Positions 1-6,289 of a stretch of 7,536 bases of DNA are shown in pieces. Every line of letters begins with the position of its first letter. Within the stretch, counting starts at the first letter, position 1. The notes under the pieces were generated by a model. That model was not told the DNA's origin. It did not search any database and was given only the letters and a program-made list of their open reading frames with translations. The translations under genes were made by a program, and so were the position numbers. This stretch comes from Betaproteobacteria bacterium (GTDB taxonomy: Bacteria; Pseudomonadota; Gammaproteobacteria; Burkholderiales; Rhodocyclaceae): contig JAEHDO010000204.1 in NCBI GenBank assembly GCA_016880375.1, positions 1 through 7,536 on the forward strand, given 5' to 3'.

Positions 1-300
1 CAGTTTCGCCAGCAGGCGGGGGATGTCTTCGGGCCGATGCTGGCCATCGGCGTCCATGAATACCAGGATGTCGCCCGTCGCGGCGCGGGCGCCCGTCTTC
101 ACCGCCGCGCCGTTGCCCTTCGGATAGGGATGGGAGATGACGCGTGCCCCGCATCCGGCAGCGACTGTCGCCGTCCCGTCGGTCGAGCCGTCGTCGACGA
201 CGATCACCTCCGTCTCCGGCAGCTGGCGCCGAATCTCCGCCAGCAGCGGTCCAAGGGCGGCGGCCTCGTTGCGGGCCGGCATGATCAGGCTGAGTTTCAC
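1..300 (-). CDS. GT2 family glycosyltransferase, DPM1/polyprenyl-phosphate-sugar synthase-like (N-terminal 100 residues, runs off left edge)
   Basis: The reading frame stays open from a GTG at 300 to the left edge, giving the first 100 residues of a GT-A fold glycosyltransferase. It begins VKLSLIMPARNEA, the usual GT2 opening. VVDDGSTDGT at residues 34-43 binds the nucleotide, KGNGAAVKTG at 61-70 is typical of the DPM1/dolichyl-phosphate-sugar synthase branch, and FMDADGQH at 81-88 carries the DxD metal-binding motif. Enzymes of this branch usually transfer a hexose from a nucleotide sugar to a polyprenyl phosphate at the cytoplasmic face of the inner membrane. The GTG is chosen because GGAG (308-311, read on the minus strand) sits 7 bases upstream; the first ATG would give residue 7 and remove the start of the fold. 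Any C-terminal membrane segments, which would separate a DPM1-like soluble enzyme from a GtrB/ArnC-like one, lie outside the window. The family call is secure; the acceptor and sugar are inferred. Confidence 0.9.
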   Translation of the reverse strand, partial: MKLSLIMPARNEAAALGPLLAEIRRQLPETEVIVVDDGSTDGTATVAAGCGARVISHPYPKGNGAAVKTGARAATGDILVFMDADGQHRPEDIPRLLAKL

Positions 301-351
301 GATTTTTCTCCGACCCGGCGCACGCTGACGCCATGCACTATCCCCATGAAA

Positions 352-420
352 GGGGCTTCAGCCCCGACATTGGCGTTGCGCGAAAATCCAGTAGTGGCCC
401 ATGCATCCCAAGGATGTCGG
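352..420. repeat. Structured intergenic element, REP-like (nested inverted repeats)
   Basis: This lies in the 251-bp gap between the GT41 gene stop and the GT2 start. It contains a perfect hairpin GGGGCT-TC-AGCCCC (352-365) and a second small hairpin CATCC-CAA-GGATG (404-416). A longer-range inverted pair, CCGACAT (364-370) and ATGTCGG (414-420), would bring the two ends together. The GGGGCTTCAGCCCCGA core resembles the palindromic core of REP elements such as those of Pseudomonas and Xanthomonas (GCGGCTTCAGCCGCGA). Neither hairpin is followed by a T-run, so it is not a convincing terminator. The rest of the gap (301-351 and 421-551) shows no convincing promoter and no gene I can support. Multi-copy status cannot be seen from this window. 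Confidence 0.45.
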
Positions 421-551
421 TTACACGGGCATGTTGCACTAAGATTATGCATGCCATCCGGGAAGATCGCCATGCCGCCGTGCTGCCGGGGCTGACTTTC
501 GCGCGGCGCAGTTGCCTGCTGCGGCTGATTCACCTTCCCGCCATCCCTGTG

Positions 552-3143
552 CTACTTGCCCTGGAGGTGCAGCCGCCACATCTCAAGCAGGGCATTCTCG
601 AGATTGGCGGCAAAGCGAGGCGCATCGAACAAGGGCGAAGCCAGCGCCTTTTCGCGCAGCCCGGCCCGGAGTTGCGCCAACCGGTCGATATCGGCAGCAA
701 GCGCCACTGCCTTTGCGATGAAGTCCGCCTCGTCATGGGCAACCCAGTCTTCAAGGCCGGCGCAGGCCAGCAGGCTTGCGCCCTGCCGGGAAAGCAAGGT
801 GTTTCCGGCCAGCGTCAGCGTCGGCACGCCCATCCACAACGCTTCGCACGTGGTCGTGCCGCCGGGATAGGGAAAGGTGTCGAGGATCACGTCGATTTCG
901 GCATGCGCCGCGAGATACTCCTCCCTGAAGACAGGTCCGCTGATCTTCACCCGCTCTGAAGCGATGCCGGCCCGGGAAAACCGCTGCAGCAGGGCCTCCC
1001 GCGCGGCGGGATCGTCCATCTGCTTGCATTGCAACCTCAACCGGGCTTGCGGCAGGGCCTTGAAGATGCGCCCCCAGGCGGCGAGCACGCCGTCATTGAG
1101 CTTGGACAGGTTCTGGAAACAGCCAAAGGTGAGGTAGCCGTTGCGCTTGGCCGGCAGCATTCCCGGTTTCAGCTTCCCGATTGCCGTTGGCGGCGTGAAG
1201 CACAGCCGGGTGTCCGGCAAATACCAGATCTGTTCCGTGAAATGCGCCTGATGGGATTCCGGCACGGAGGTTCTGTCTGCCAGCAGATAATCCATTCCGG
1301 GTACGCCTGTCGAAGCGAAATATCCCAGCCAGCTCACCTGTAGCGGCGCGGGCTTCCAGGCGAATACCGGCAGGCGGTTATGGGAAGTGTGTCCCGACAG
1401 ATCGATCAGGAGGTGAATGCCGTCATCGTGGATTCTCCGGGCCGCCGCTTCATCACCGAGATTTTCTATGGGATGCCAGGCGGAGAAACAGGGCTTGATG
1501 CGAGCGGTCAGCTCGTCCTCTTCGGAAACGGTGGGGTAGGCCACCAGTTCGATCCTAGGGGATTTCAGGTGCGCAACAACGCTTTCCAGGAAATAGCCTA
1601 CGGGATGGCTCAGGAAGTCGGCCGAGACCATGCCGACACGCAAGGCCTGCGCGGCAGGGTCGGCGGACCAGTGCTGGTAGGGCCTGGCTTTCGCCATCAC
1701 CATCTCGCCATAGCGCCTGGCTTCGGCCAGGTACAGGTCCGGCGTGAAATCGTTTTGGTATCCGCTAGCAAAAAGCAGGCAGCCAACTGCCTCAATTGCC
1801 ACATCCTTTGAGTCTAGCGCGAGCGCTTTCCGATACCATGTAATCGCTCCCTCGTAGCGCCCCAGCTCCATGAGCGCCTTCCCTATGTTGGAATGGACCT
1901 CGGCATAGTCGGGGCGCAACGCAAGGGCCCTTTCATAGCAGGCAATTGCCCGCTCGAATTGCTTTTCATGCATGCGCAGGTTGCCCAGGTAATAGTGAAA
2001 GTCCGCATTGTTCGGGTTGAGCAATAGCCCCTTTTCAATAGTCTTTTCTGCGGTTTCATAGTGGCCGCCCCTGTACAGCGCGCGGCACAGGTCGCGATAG
2101 GCGACTTCAAATGCCGGGTTGAGTTCAATGGCCTTGTTGAAGCATTCGATGGCTGCCTCGACATTGCCCTGCTCCTCGGCAATGGTGCCCAGTATGTAAA
2201 AGGCGTCCTCCAGTCCCGGATTGATCTGAATGGCCTGCCTGAGGGAGCGCTCGGCATCGTCATGAAGCTTCTGCTCCCGCAAGACGAATCCCAGGTTGAG
2301 ATGCGCTTCGGCAAAGCGTGGATTGAGCGAAATGGCCTGCCTGTAGCAGTCCGCCGCTTCGTCCAGCTTCCCTTGGGACAAGAACTCGTTGCCGCGACTT
2401 TTCAGGTTAGCGCTCTCGATGGCCGGATCGGCATTTGACCGCCTATTCGGATCCGGCTCGGCGTTGAAATCGCCGGCAAGATTCAGGAGGGAAGCCTCCC
2501 TGGCATCGGGCTGGTTCTTGAAAGCGACCACGGTAATTTCCAGATTGCCGGTGCGGCTGAAGACAAACTGAAAGCCGGCCATCCTCAAGGCCGCGGCCAG
2601 GGACTTTTTCGTGAATCCGGTTTTGTGGGCAAAGAAGTCGTTGCCGCTTCTTGCGATCTCGGTTCTCAATCCATAGATGACATCGATGACGGCGATCGGT
2701 CCGGCCGGGGACTGATAAAGGACATCTTCGATGTCGAGACCGTCGCGAACCACGCTGCGCATCAGTTCCGCCATGTCCGGGACGCGTATATAGGCAAAGC
2801 CATCGTCCTTCAGGACGTGCAGGAATCCTGCAAGGACCTTTGCCACGTCGTGATGGAAATAATGTTCCAGGTTGTGCGAGCAATACACGGCGTCGTATGC
2901 GGATCCCTTCAGGGCCGCCAGGTTGCGGGCATCGCAAACCACATCCGGGTGAACGGCCGGATCAATGTCCAGCATGACATGCTGCCATCCGCCGAACGCT
3001 TCGGGTATCTGGATTTCCTTGCTGTTGCCGCCGACATTCAATACTTTCCTGATTCGCGGTGACTCCCCGATCGCTGCCGAGTCGGCCGGATGATCAGACG
3101 CACCCTTTTGGGGGGCAATGGCTTTTTTGAGAAAACTGAACAT
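552..3143 (-). CDS. Three-domain protein: methyltransferase-like domain, six TPRs, SPINDLY/OGT-like GT41 glycosyltransferase
   Basis: This 863-residue protein is predicted cytoplasmic, with no signal peptide or membrane segment. Residues 30-207 look like a class I SAM-methyltransferase: VLNVGGN (34-40) at the SAM-loop position, MLDIDP (57-62), and DAVYCSHNLEHY (84-95) as in Methyltransf_11 domains of glycan loci. The SAM loop has GG rather than the usual GxG/GCG, so activity is uncertain. Residues 245-448 form six 34-residue TPRs with recurring A..LNP endings. Residues 500-860 match the GT41 (O-GlcNAc transferase/SPINDLY) fold: VSADFLSHP with His513 at the position of the OGT catalytic-region His, DLSGHTSHNR (581-590), a Lys at 681 in FGCFQNLSKLN where OGT has its UDP-contacting Lys, and FPYPGGTTTCEALW (757-770). 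GT41 enzymes put a single sugar on Ser/Thr of proteins. The ATG at 3143 has only a weak upstream GGA. The small gene upstream ends 118 bp away. The sugar and target proteins are unknown; a partner role with pilin or another surface protein is inference. Confidence 0.9.
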   Translation of the reverse strand: MFSFLKKAIAPQKGASDHPADSAAIGESPRIRKVLNVGGNSKEIQIPEAFGGWQHVMLDIDPAVHPDVVCDARNLAALKGSAYDAVYCSHNLEHYFHHDVAKVLAGFLHVLKDDGFAYIRVPDMAELMRSVVRDGLDIEDVLYQSPAGPIAVIDVIYGLRTEIARSGNDFFAHKTGFTKKSLAAALRMAGFQFVFSRTGNLEITVVAFKNQPDAREASLLNLAGDFNAEPDPNRRSNADPAIESANLKSRGNEFLSQGKLDEAADCYRQAISLNPRFAEAHLNLGFVLREQKLHDDAERSLRQAIQINPGLEDAFYILGTIAEEQGNVEAAIECFNKAIELNPAFEVAYRDLCRALYRGGHYETAEKTIEKGLLLNPNNADFHYYLGNLRMHEKQFERAIACYERALALRPDYAEVHSNIGKALMELGRYEGAITWYRKALALDSKDVAIEAVGCLLFASGYQNDFTPDLYLAEARRYGEMVMAKARPYQHWSADPAAQALRVGMVSADFLSHPVGYFLESVVAHLKSPRIELVAYPTVSEEDELTARIKPCFSAWHPIENLGDEAAARRIHDDGIHLLIDLSGHTSHNRLPVFAWKPAPLQVSWLGYFASTGVPGMDYLLADRTSVPESHQAHFTEQIWYLPDTRLCFTPPTAIGKLKPGMLPAKRNGYLTFGCFQNLSKLNDGVLAAWGRIFKALPQARLRLQCKQMDDPAAREALLQRFSRAGIASERVKISGPVFREEYLAAHAEIDVILDTFPYPGGTTTCEALWMGVPTLTLAGNTLLSRQGASLLACAGLEDWVAHDEADFIAKAVALAADIDRLAQLRAGLREKALASPLFDAPRFAANLENALLEMWRLHLQGK

Positions 3144-3243
3144 AGCGGATCCAGAGAAATGCTTACCTATGCACTGGCTGACAACCCCGGAACGGCATGC
3201 CCACTACCCGATCCGATGAACCTGCGGGCTGGCGTCCAATTAC

Positions 3244-3266
3244 GCCAATCCGGCCGGCGGATTAGC
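3244..3266 (-). other. Hairpin overlapping the stop codon of the 99-residue gene; possible weak terminator
   Basis: On the minus strand GCTAATCCG and CGGATTGGC form a 9-bp stem with one U-G wobble around a 5-base loop. The TAA stop of the small gene (3262-3264) lies in the first arm. The bases after it (GTAATTGG) are not a proper T-run, so termination would be weak. It is the only notable structure in the 118-bp gap 3144-3261, where I see no clear promoter. Confidence 0.35.
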
Positions 3267-3561
3267 GCAGGGCGATCATGATGTCCTTGGTCATCACATC
3301 GACAAGCCCGATATCGTGGCCCATATCGTGCAACTTCCACTTGAAGGCGTTTCCCAGTTTTGCCTTCTGATAGGCATTCAGCTTTTGCGCGGCATTGAAC
3401 TGCCGGGCTTTCAGCAAAAGCTGCGCAACGAGTTTCTGCTGTTTTTCCGCAATCTTTTGATTGCTCGCCTTCGAATTGAGTTTGGATTGCTTGTCGTAGA
3501 AGTCGGCAAGGCTATGCCCGAAATCGACTGCCGCCTTTGCATCGAACCAACTCAGGATCAT
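3262..3561 (-). CDS. Small basic helical protein of unknown function (99 aa)
   Basis: I do not recognise a named family. The protein has no signal peptide, no membrane segment and no cysteine. Residues 1-25 (MILSWFDAKAAVDFG onward) are mixed. Residues 25-72 are rich in Lys, Gln and Ala and should be one or two long helices. The C-terminus (KWKLHDMGHDIGLVD, then MTKDIMIALR) looks like a compact, sequence-specific end rather than random translation. The ATG at 3561 is the only usable start, because the frame is closed by a TGA 8 codons upstream (3583-3585). The ribosome site is poor (TGGGGGC about 6-8 bases before the start). It fills the space between the GT-C gene (86 bp upstream) and the GT41 gene (118 bp downstream) in the same direction, with no strong promoter in 3562-3647, so it is probably co-transcribed. 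A small accessory or partner protein for one of the two glycosyltransferases is conceivable, but only the position supports that. Confidence 0.7.
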   Translation of the reverse strand: MILSWFDAKAAVDFGHSLADFYDKQSKLNSKASNQKIAEKQQKLVAQLLLKARQFNAAQKLNAYQKAKLGNAFKWKLHDMGHDIGLVDVMTKDIMIALR

Positions 3562-3647
3562 GCGCGCGCCCCCAAAACCTATTCATTAAATGCAGCCTGG
3601 CACTGCAGGACGACATTCTACTGATTCCCGCTTCAGCGCCGGAACGA

Positions 3648-5585
3648 CTATTTGCCGACGCAGGCCGCGCCGGCCTGATGACTGCCCAGGCAGCGCCTCA
3701 ATTCGGCCATCAACTCCCTTTCGGCACGATTCAAAGGCAGCTTCTCGGCGCTGGCCAGCATCCCGAGGGCTTCTGCCGGATGGCCTTGGAGAATGGCCAG
3801 CTGCGCCTGTTTAAGGCGGTTGGCGGAATTATACGGGGCGATGGCCAGCGCGCGCTCCAGTGCAGTCTGGGCGGCAGGCAGATCACGCACACCCAGCACG
3901 AGATAATCCGCCAGCCAGGAGTGCATGTCGACACGGTGATGCGGGGCGGCGGTCGGGTTGTCCAGCGCAGCGGCAAAAAGTTGCTCCACATCCGCTCGTT
4001 TGAGACAAAGGGTGCCCGAGATCGAGAGGTCCTTCAGCACGAGCAATATCCCGCTGTCGCCCGGACCGAAGGGCATGTTGCGCAAGCGGCGGGCCAATTC
4101 CGCAATCCAGCCTGTTTCAGCCGGGATTCCGGCGCGGCAGTTCAGGTAAATGAGGCCGAGCCAGCCGAGCTTGAAGCCGGGATCCAGCTCACCTGTCCGC
4201 TCGAAGTGCGCTCTGGCGAATGAATAGGCTGGAGAATCGGCCCGGGTTGCCTCGGGCTGTGAAGCCAGTGCGCGCCCCGCTTCGTACTGGGCCCGCGGAG
4301 AACTTCTATGGTGCTGCGCCTCGATTTGTGTGCGCAGGATCTCGCCGCTGTACTGGTGCGACCGCAAGGCGGTAACGAATGGCAGGTAGAGCAGCGCCGC
4401 CGCGGCCAGCGTGGCGCCGAGCGTCCTGCGCGGCCCGGATGCCGCCAACAGGCGGCTCAGTCCATAGAGGCCGGTCAGCAGCATGCCGAGCAGCGGCAGG
4501 TAGTTGCGATGCTCGTGCGCGATTTCCAGCGGCAAGAGGGTGGACTCCAGCGCATGGCCGACAAAGAACCAGGCAATGCCGAGAGACGCAAGCGGCGCCC
4601 GCGCACGGAGCCGCCAGGCCAGCCAGGCCAGGCCAGCCAGGCCCACCCACGCCGGCAGCGTCGTCCAGGGCGTGAGCAAGCCGGTCGAAAGGGCGATGTC
4701 GTCGTGGTAAAGCCCTAACGCTTCCAGACGCGGCAGGGCAATGAGTCCAAGGTAGAGCCACAGCACGCGCCCTTCTGTGAGCATCCGTTCGAGAGGGGAA
4801 AAGTCGCGAACCGCATAGCCAGCCCATAGCCATCGGCCGGAAGGCAGCGCCAGGTAGGCCACTGCCCCGAGCAAAGTCAGCCCAGCCAATACGGCGAAGA
4901 CGCGCGCGAAGCCGTCCAGGCTGCCGCGTTCATTGCGCCGCAGAATCAGTTCCCAGGCCAGGGCGAAGAACGGGAAAAGCGCACCGCTTTCCTTGCTGAA
5001 ATACGATAGGGGCCACAGCACACCCCACGCCAATATGAGAAAGGCTGCGCCGCCGCGGCCGCCGCGCTCGCGCGCGATCAGATGAAGTAGCAGGGCAGCC
5101 AGGAGAAACAGGGCCGACAGGCTGGTCATGCGCTGCACAACGTGCAGAACCGGCGTAAGTTGTAGCGGATGCAGCAGCCAAATCACGGCCACAACGCCGG
5201 CAAACACCGTTGCCTCGGGAGTCCCAGAGGATTTCCGCCGCGCCGCCGCGTAGAGGCGCAGGCCCAGCAGGAAGACCAGCACCCCGCAGGCGGCGTGGAT
5301 GGCGAGATTGGTCGCCTTGAAGGCGAAGGGATCGAAGCCGCTGAAATAGTAATTGAGGCCGAAACTCAACTGGGCGATGGGACGGCCCGAGGGGCCGGAG
5401 CGTCCGCTGGCGAGTGCTTCGCGCAGGGAACCTGCGTCGAAACGATCAAGCCGAACGCCTTCGGCATACAGAATGCTCGGCTCGTCATCGAAGAAAAAGC
5501 CGCCCTGCAGCCCCGGCGCGTAAAGCGCCGCCAGAAGCGCATAAACAACGAATGCCGCAAGCGCGGTAAAGACTGAAATTCGCAC
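3648..5585 (-). CDS. TMTC-like GT-C membrane glycosyltransferase with C-terminal TPR-like domain, candidate pilin glycosyltransferase
   Basis: This protein has about 645 residues from a GTG at 5585. Roughly 12 hydrophobic segments lie at residues 3-22, 92-112, 126-139, 157-171, 180-196, 202-215, 226-247, 274-285, 312-326, 332-346, 363-380 and 389-407. A soluble region (408-645) follows, with TPR-like helices clearest at about 545-615 (ALERALAIAPYNSANRLKQA). The first outer loop has FFFDDEPS, with acidic residues 33-35 where GT-C enzymes keep their catalytic acid. LLHPLQ (137-142), KESG (198-201) and EHRNYLPLLG (358-367) recall the TMTC family, which transfers mannose from a lipid carrier to Ser/Thr. 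No Wzy_C/PglL signature was recognised. The gene sits directly behind pilA, like tfpW in Pseudomonas, so periplasmic transfer to pilin is the best guess. The start is uncertain: the frame has no ATG until inside the membrane region. The GTG has no good ribosome site, and a TTG at 5600 lies in the terminator T-tract. The fold is fairly secure; the substrate is inference. Confidence 0.85.
   Translation of the reverse strand: MRISVFTALAAFVVYALLAALYAPGLQGGFFFDDEPSILYAEGVRLDRFDAGSLREALASGRSGPSGRPIAQLSFGLNYYFSGFDPFAFKATNLAIHAACGVLVFLLGLRLYAAARRKSSGTPEATVFAGVVAVIWLLHPLQLTPVLHVVQRMTSLSALFLLAALLLHLIARERGGRGGAAFLILAWGVLWPLSYFSKESGALFPFFALAWELILRRNERGSLDGFARVFAVLAGLTLLGAVAYLALPSGRWLWAGYAVRDFSPLERMLTEGRVLWLYLGLIALPRLEALGLYHDDIALSTGLLTPWTTLPAWVGLAGLAWLAWRLRARAPLASLGIAWFFVGHALESTLLPLEIAHEHRNYLPLLGMLLTGLYGLSRLLAASGPRRTLGATLAAAALLYLPFVTALRSHQYSGEILRTQIEAQHHRSSPRAQYEAGRALASQPEATRADSPAYSFARAHFERTGELDPGFKLGWLGLIYLNCRAGIPAETGWIAELARRLRNMPFGPGDSGILLVLKDLSISGTLCLKRADVEQLFAAALDNPTAAPHHRVDMHSWLADYLVLGVRDLPAAQTALERALAIAPYNSANRLKQAQLAILQGHPAEALGMLASAEKLPLNRAERELMAELRRCLGSHQAGAACVGK
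4614..4643. repeat. Short tandem/overlapping repeat inside the GT-C gene
   Basis: The 16-mer CCAGGCCAGCCAGGCC occurs at 4614-4629 and again at 4628-4643, and the first copy is part of a perfect 9-bp tandem (CCAGGCCAG twice, 4614-4631). It encodes the GLAGLAWLAW stretch of a membrane segment. The repetition is probably a by-product of a Gly/Leu/Ala/Trp helix in a GC-rich genome, though such a tract could slip. Confidence 0.6.
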
Positions 5586-5598
5586 GAATGGAGGAAGC

Positions 5599-5632
5599 AA
5601 AAAGAAAAAGCCCCCTGGGGTCGCCAGGGGGC
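5599..5632 (-). terminator. Strong intrinsic terminator behind pilA
   Basis: On the minus strand a perfect 9-bp stem, GCCCCCTGG pairing with CCAGGGGGC around a 5-base loop (5610-5632), is followed directly by TTTTTCTTTTT (5609-5599). It begins 20 bases after the pilA stop codon. The downstream GT-C gene starts only 13-25 bases past the stem, with no room for a separate promoter. That gene must therefore depend on read-through, or on a promoter inside pilA. High pilin mRNA with little downstream message is the expected outcome. Confidence 0.93.
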
Positions 5633-5652
5633 CTCTCGTCAGACCAGATCGA

Positions 5653-6099
5653 TCAGAAGTCCTTGCAGGAACCCGGCAGGTACTTCGAGTTGATCGTGCC
5701 CTTGCCGCACTGCCAAGCCACGGCGCCGGTCGTCGATGTGCCGGAGGCACGCAGAATCAGCGTGGTGCCGGCAGCAGCGCCCAGACCGGTAACGTTCTGC
5801 AGCGTCACGGTGATATCGCCTGCGTTATCGTCGGTATACGTCCAACCCACGCTTGCCACCCACTGCGAAGCCTGCGTCTGCACGTTCATCGAGGCGGCGC
5901 TGTTCAGCATCTTGCCGGCATTTGCATAGACTTCGGAAACGGCGGTACGCGCCGATGAAGCGGCGATCAGACCTTCCGACACCTTGGCGCGGACCGTGTA
6001 GTCCTGATAGGCCGGCAGGGCAACGGCGGCCAGAATGCCGATGATCGCGACCACGATCATCAGTTCGATCAGGGTAAAGCCTTTTTGAATCGTCTTCAT
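5653..6099 (-). CDS. pilA: Type IV major pilin (PilA)
   Basis: This 148-residue prepilin is the structural subunit of type IV pili, used for twitching, adhesion and DNA uptake. A short basic leader MKTIQKG is cut by prepilin peptidase before Phe8, which is then N-methylated. The mature protein starts [20 protein letters not shown], with the conserved Glu at mature position 5 needed for assembly. It goes on to [16 protein letters not shown], typical of short-leader type IVa pilins of beta- and gammaproteobacteria. Cys131 and Cys145 would close the C-terminal disulfide loop, and the chain ends CKDF, so the C-terminal Ser used by TfpO-type pilin glycosylation is absent. A Ser/Thr-rich loop, ASGTSTTG (118-125), is a plausible modification site. 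The ATG is fixed by AAGGAG 6 bases upstream. Transcription is expected from the sigma-54 promoter at 6187-6172, presumably under PilS/PilR, and ends at the terminator behind the gene. The identity is clear; whether this is the only pilin gene is not visible. Confidence 0.98.
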   Translation of the reverse strand: MKTIQKGFTLIELMIVVAIIGILAAVALPAYQDYTVRAKVSEGLIAASSARTAVSEVYANAGKMLNSAASMNVQTQASQWVASVGWTYTDDNAGDITVTLQNVTGLGAAAGTTLILRASGTSTTGAVAWQCGKGTINSKYLPGSCKDF

Positions 6100-6105
6100 G
6101 AAGTT

Positions 6106-6111
6106 CTCCTT
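6106..6111 (-). promoter_or_regulatory. Ribosome binding site of pilA
   Basis: AAGGAG on the minus strand ends 6 bases before the pilA ATG. It is a near-perfect Shine-Dalgarno sequence and by far the best in the window, as expected for a very abundant protein. It fixes the start that gives the 7-residue leader. Confidence 0.93.
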
Positions 6112-6171
6112 CTGCAGTTGGAAAGTATGGCTGGGGTGCTTTCCGGCACTCCCGACACACGCTGAATATTA

Positions 6172-6187
6172 TGCAACAGTCGTGCCA
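6172..6187 (-). promoter_or_regulatory. Sigma-54 (RpoN) -24/-12 promoter of pilA
   Basis: Read on the minus strand the site is TGGCACGACTGTTGCA, which fits every position of the consensus TGGCACGRNNNTTGCW, with GG and GC at the correct spacing. With C at 6173 as -12, transcription should begin near 6161, leaving an untranslated leader of about 60 bases before pilA. Sigma-54 promoters driven by the PilS/PilR two-component system are the rule for pilA in Pseudomonas and relatives. The activator sites should lie upstream between 6188 and about 6300, but I could not pick out a convincing PilR motif there. Confidence 0.93.
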
Positions 6188-6270
6188 AGTTGCCCAGCCG
6201 TGTTAACCCCTTGTTTTCGTGGAAGTCTGTCCCTGTGCACTCGGCCTGAATGTAATCCCGTGGCAGGAAG

Positions 6271-6289
6271 TGACGCTGAGCGTCAGCGT
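6271..6289. other. Two mutually exclusive 7-bp hairpins across the HD-GYP stop codon
   Basis: Two perfect inverted repeats overlap here. One is TGACGCT-G-AGCGTCA (6271-6285); the other is ACGCTGA-GCG-TCAGCGT (6273-6289), which has the better loop. They share bases and cannot form together in one RNA. The HD-GYP stop codon (6283-6285) lies inside. No T-run follows on the minus strand, so this is a poor intrinsic terminator. It also sits about 85-115 bases upstream of the -24 element, in the range where a sigma-54 activator could bind, so a protein-binding palindrome is an alternative. Confidence 0.45.

Noticed and set aside
297..533. A 78-codon minus-strand frame whose TGA overlaps the GTG start of the GT2 gene (GTGA), suggesting a translationally coupled leader peptide
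   Set aside because: No convincing ribosome site was seen, the composition (repeated His, Pro, Arg, Trp) does not look like a protein, and most of it covers the repeat-like element. The overlap is probably chance.
333..959. Long plus-strand frame of 208 codons across the gap and the end of the GT41 gene
   Set aside because: It is mostly antisense to the well-supported GT41 domain and its product resembles no family; it is a shadow of GC-rich coding DNA.
3562..3647. Possible promoter for the small gene, including a TGCAG/CTGCA hairpin at 3591-3607 and TAATGA at the -10 position
   Set aside because: There is no acceptable -35 partner, the hairpin is only 5 bp, and the TGGCAC present on the plus strand has no matching -12 element.
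3537..4223. Plus-strand frame of 228 codons antisense to the GT-C gene
   Set aside because: The opposite strand carries a coherent membrane and TPR-like protein; this frame has no domain, signal or ribosome site.
5586..5750. N-terminal extension of the GT-C protein to an ATG at 5750
   Set aside because: The extension would overlap the pilA coding end and read through the terminator stem. Its Arg/Pro/Ser-rich sequence looks like out-of-frame translation, and the membrane segment begins right after the GTG at 5585.
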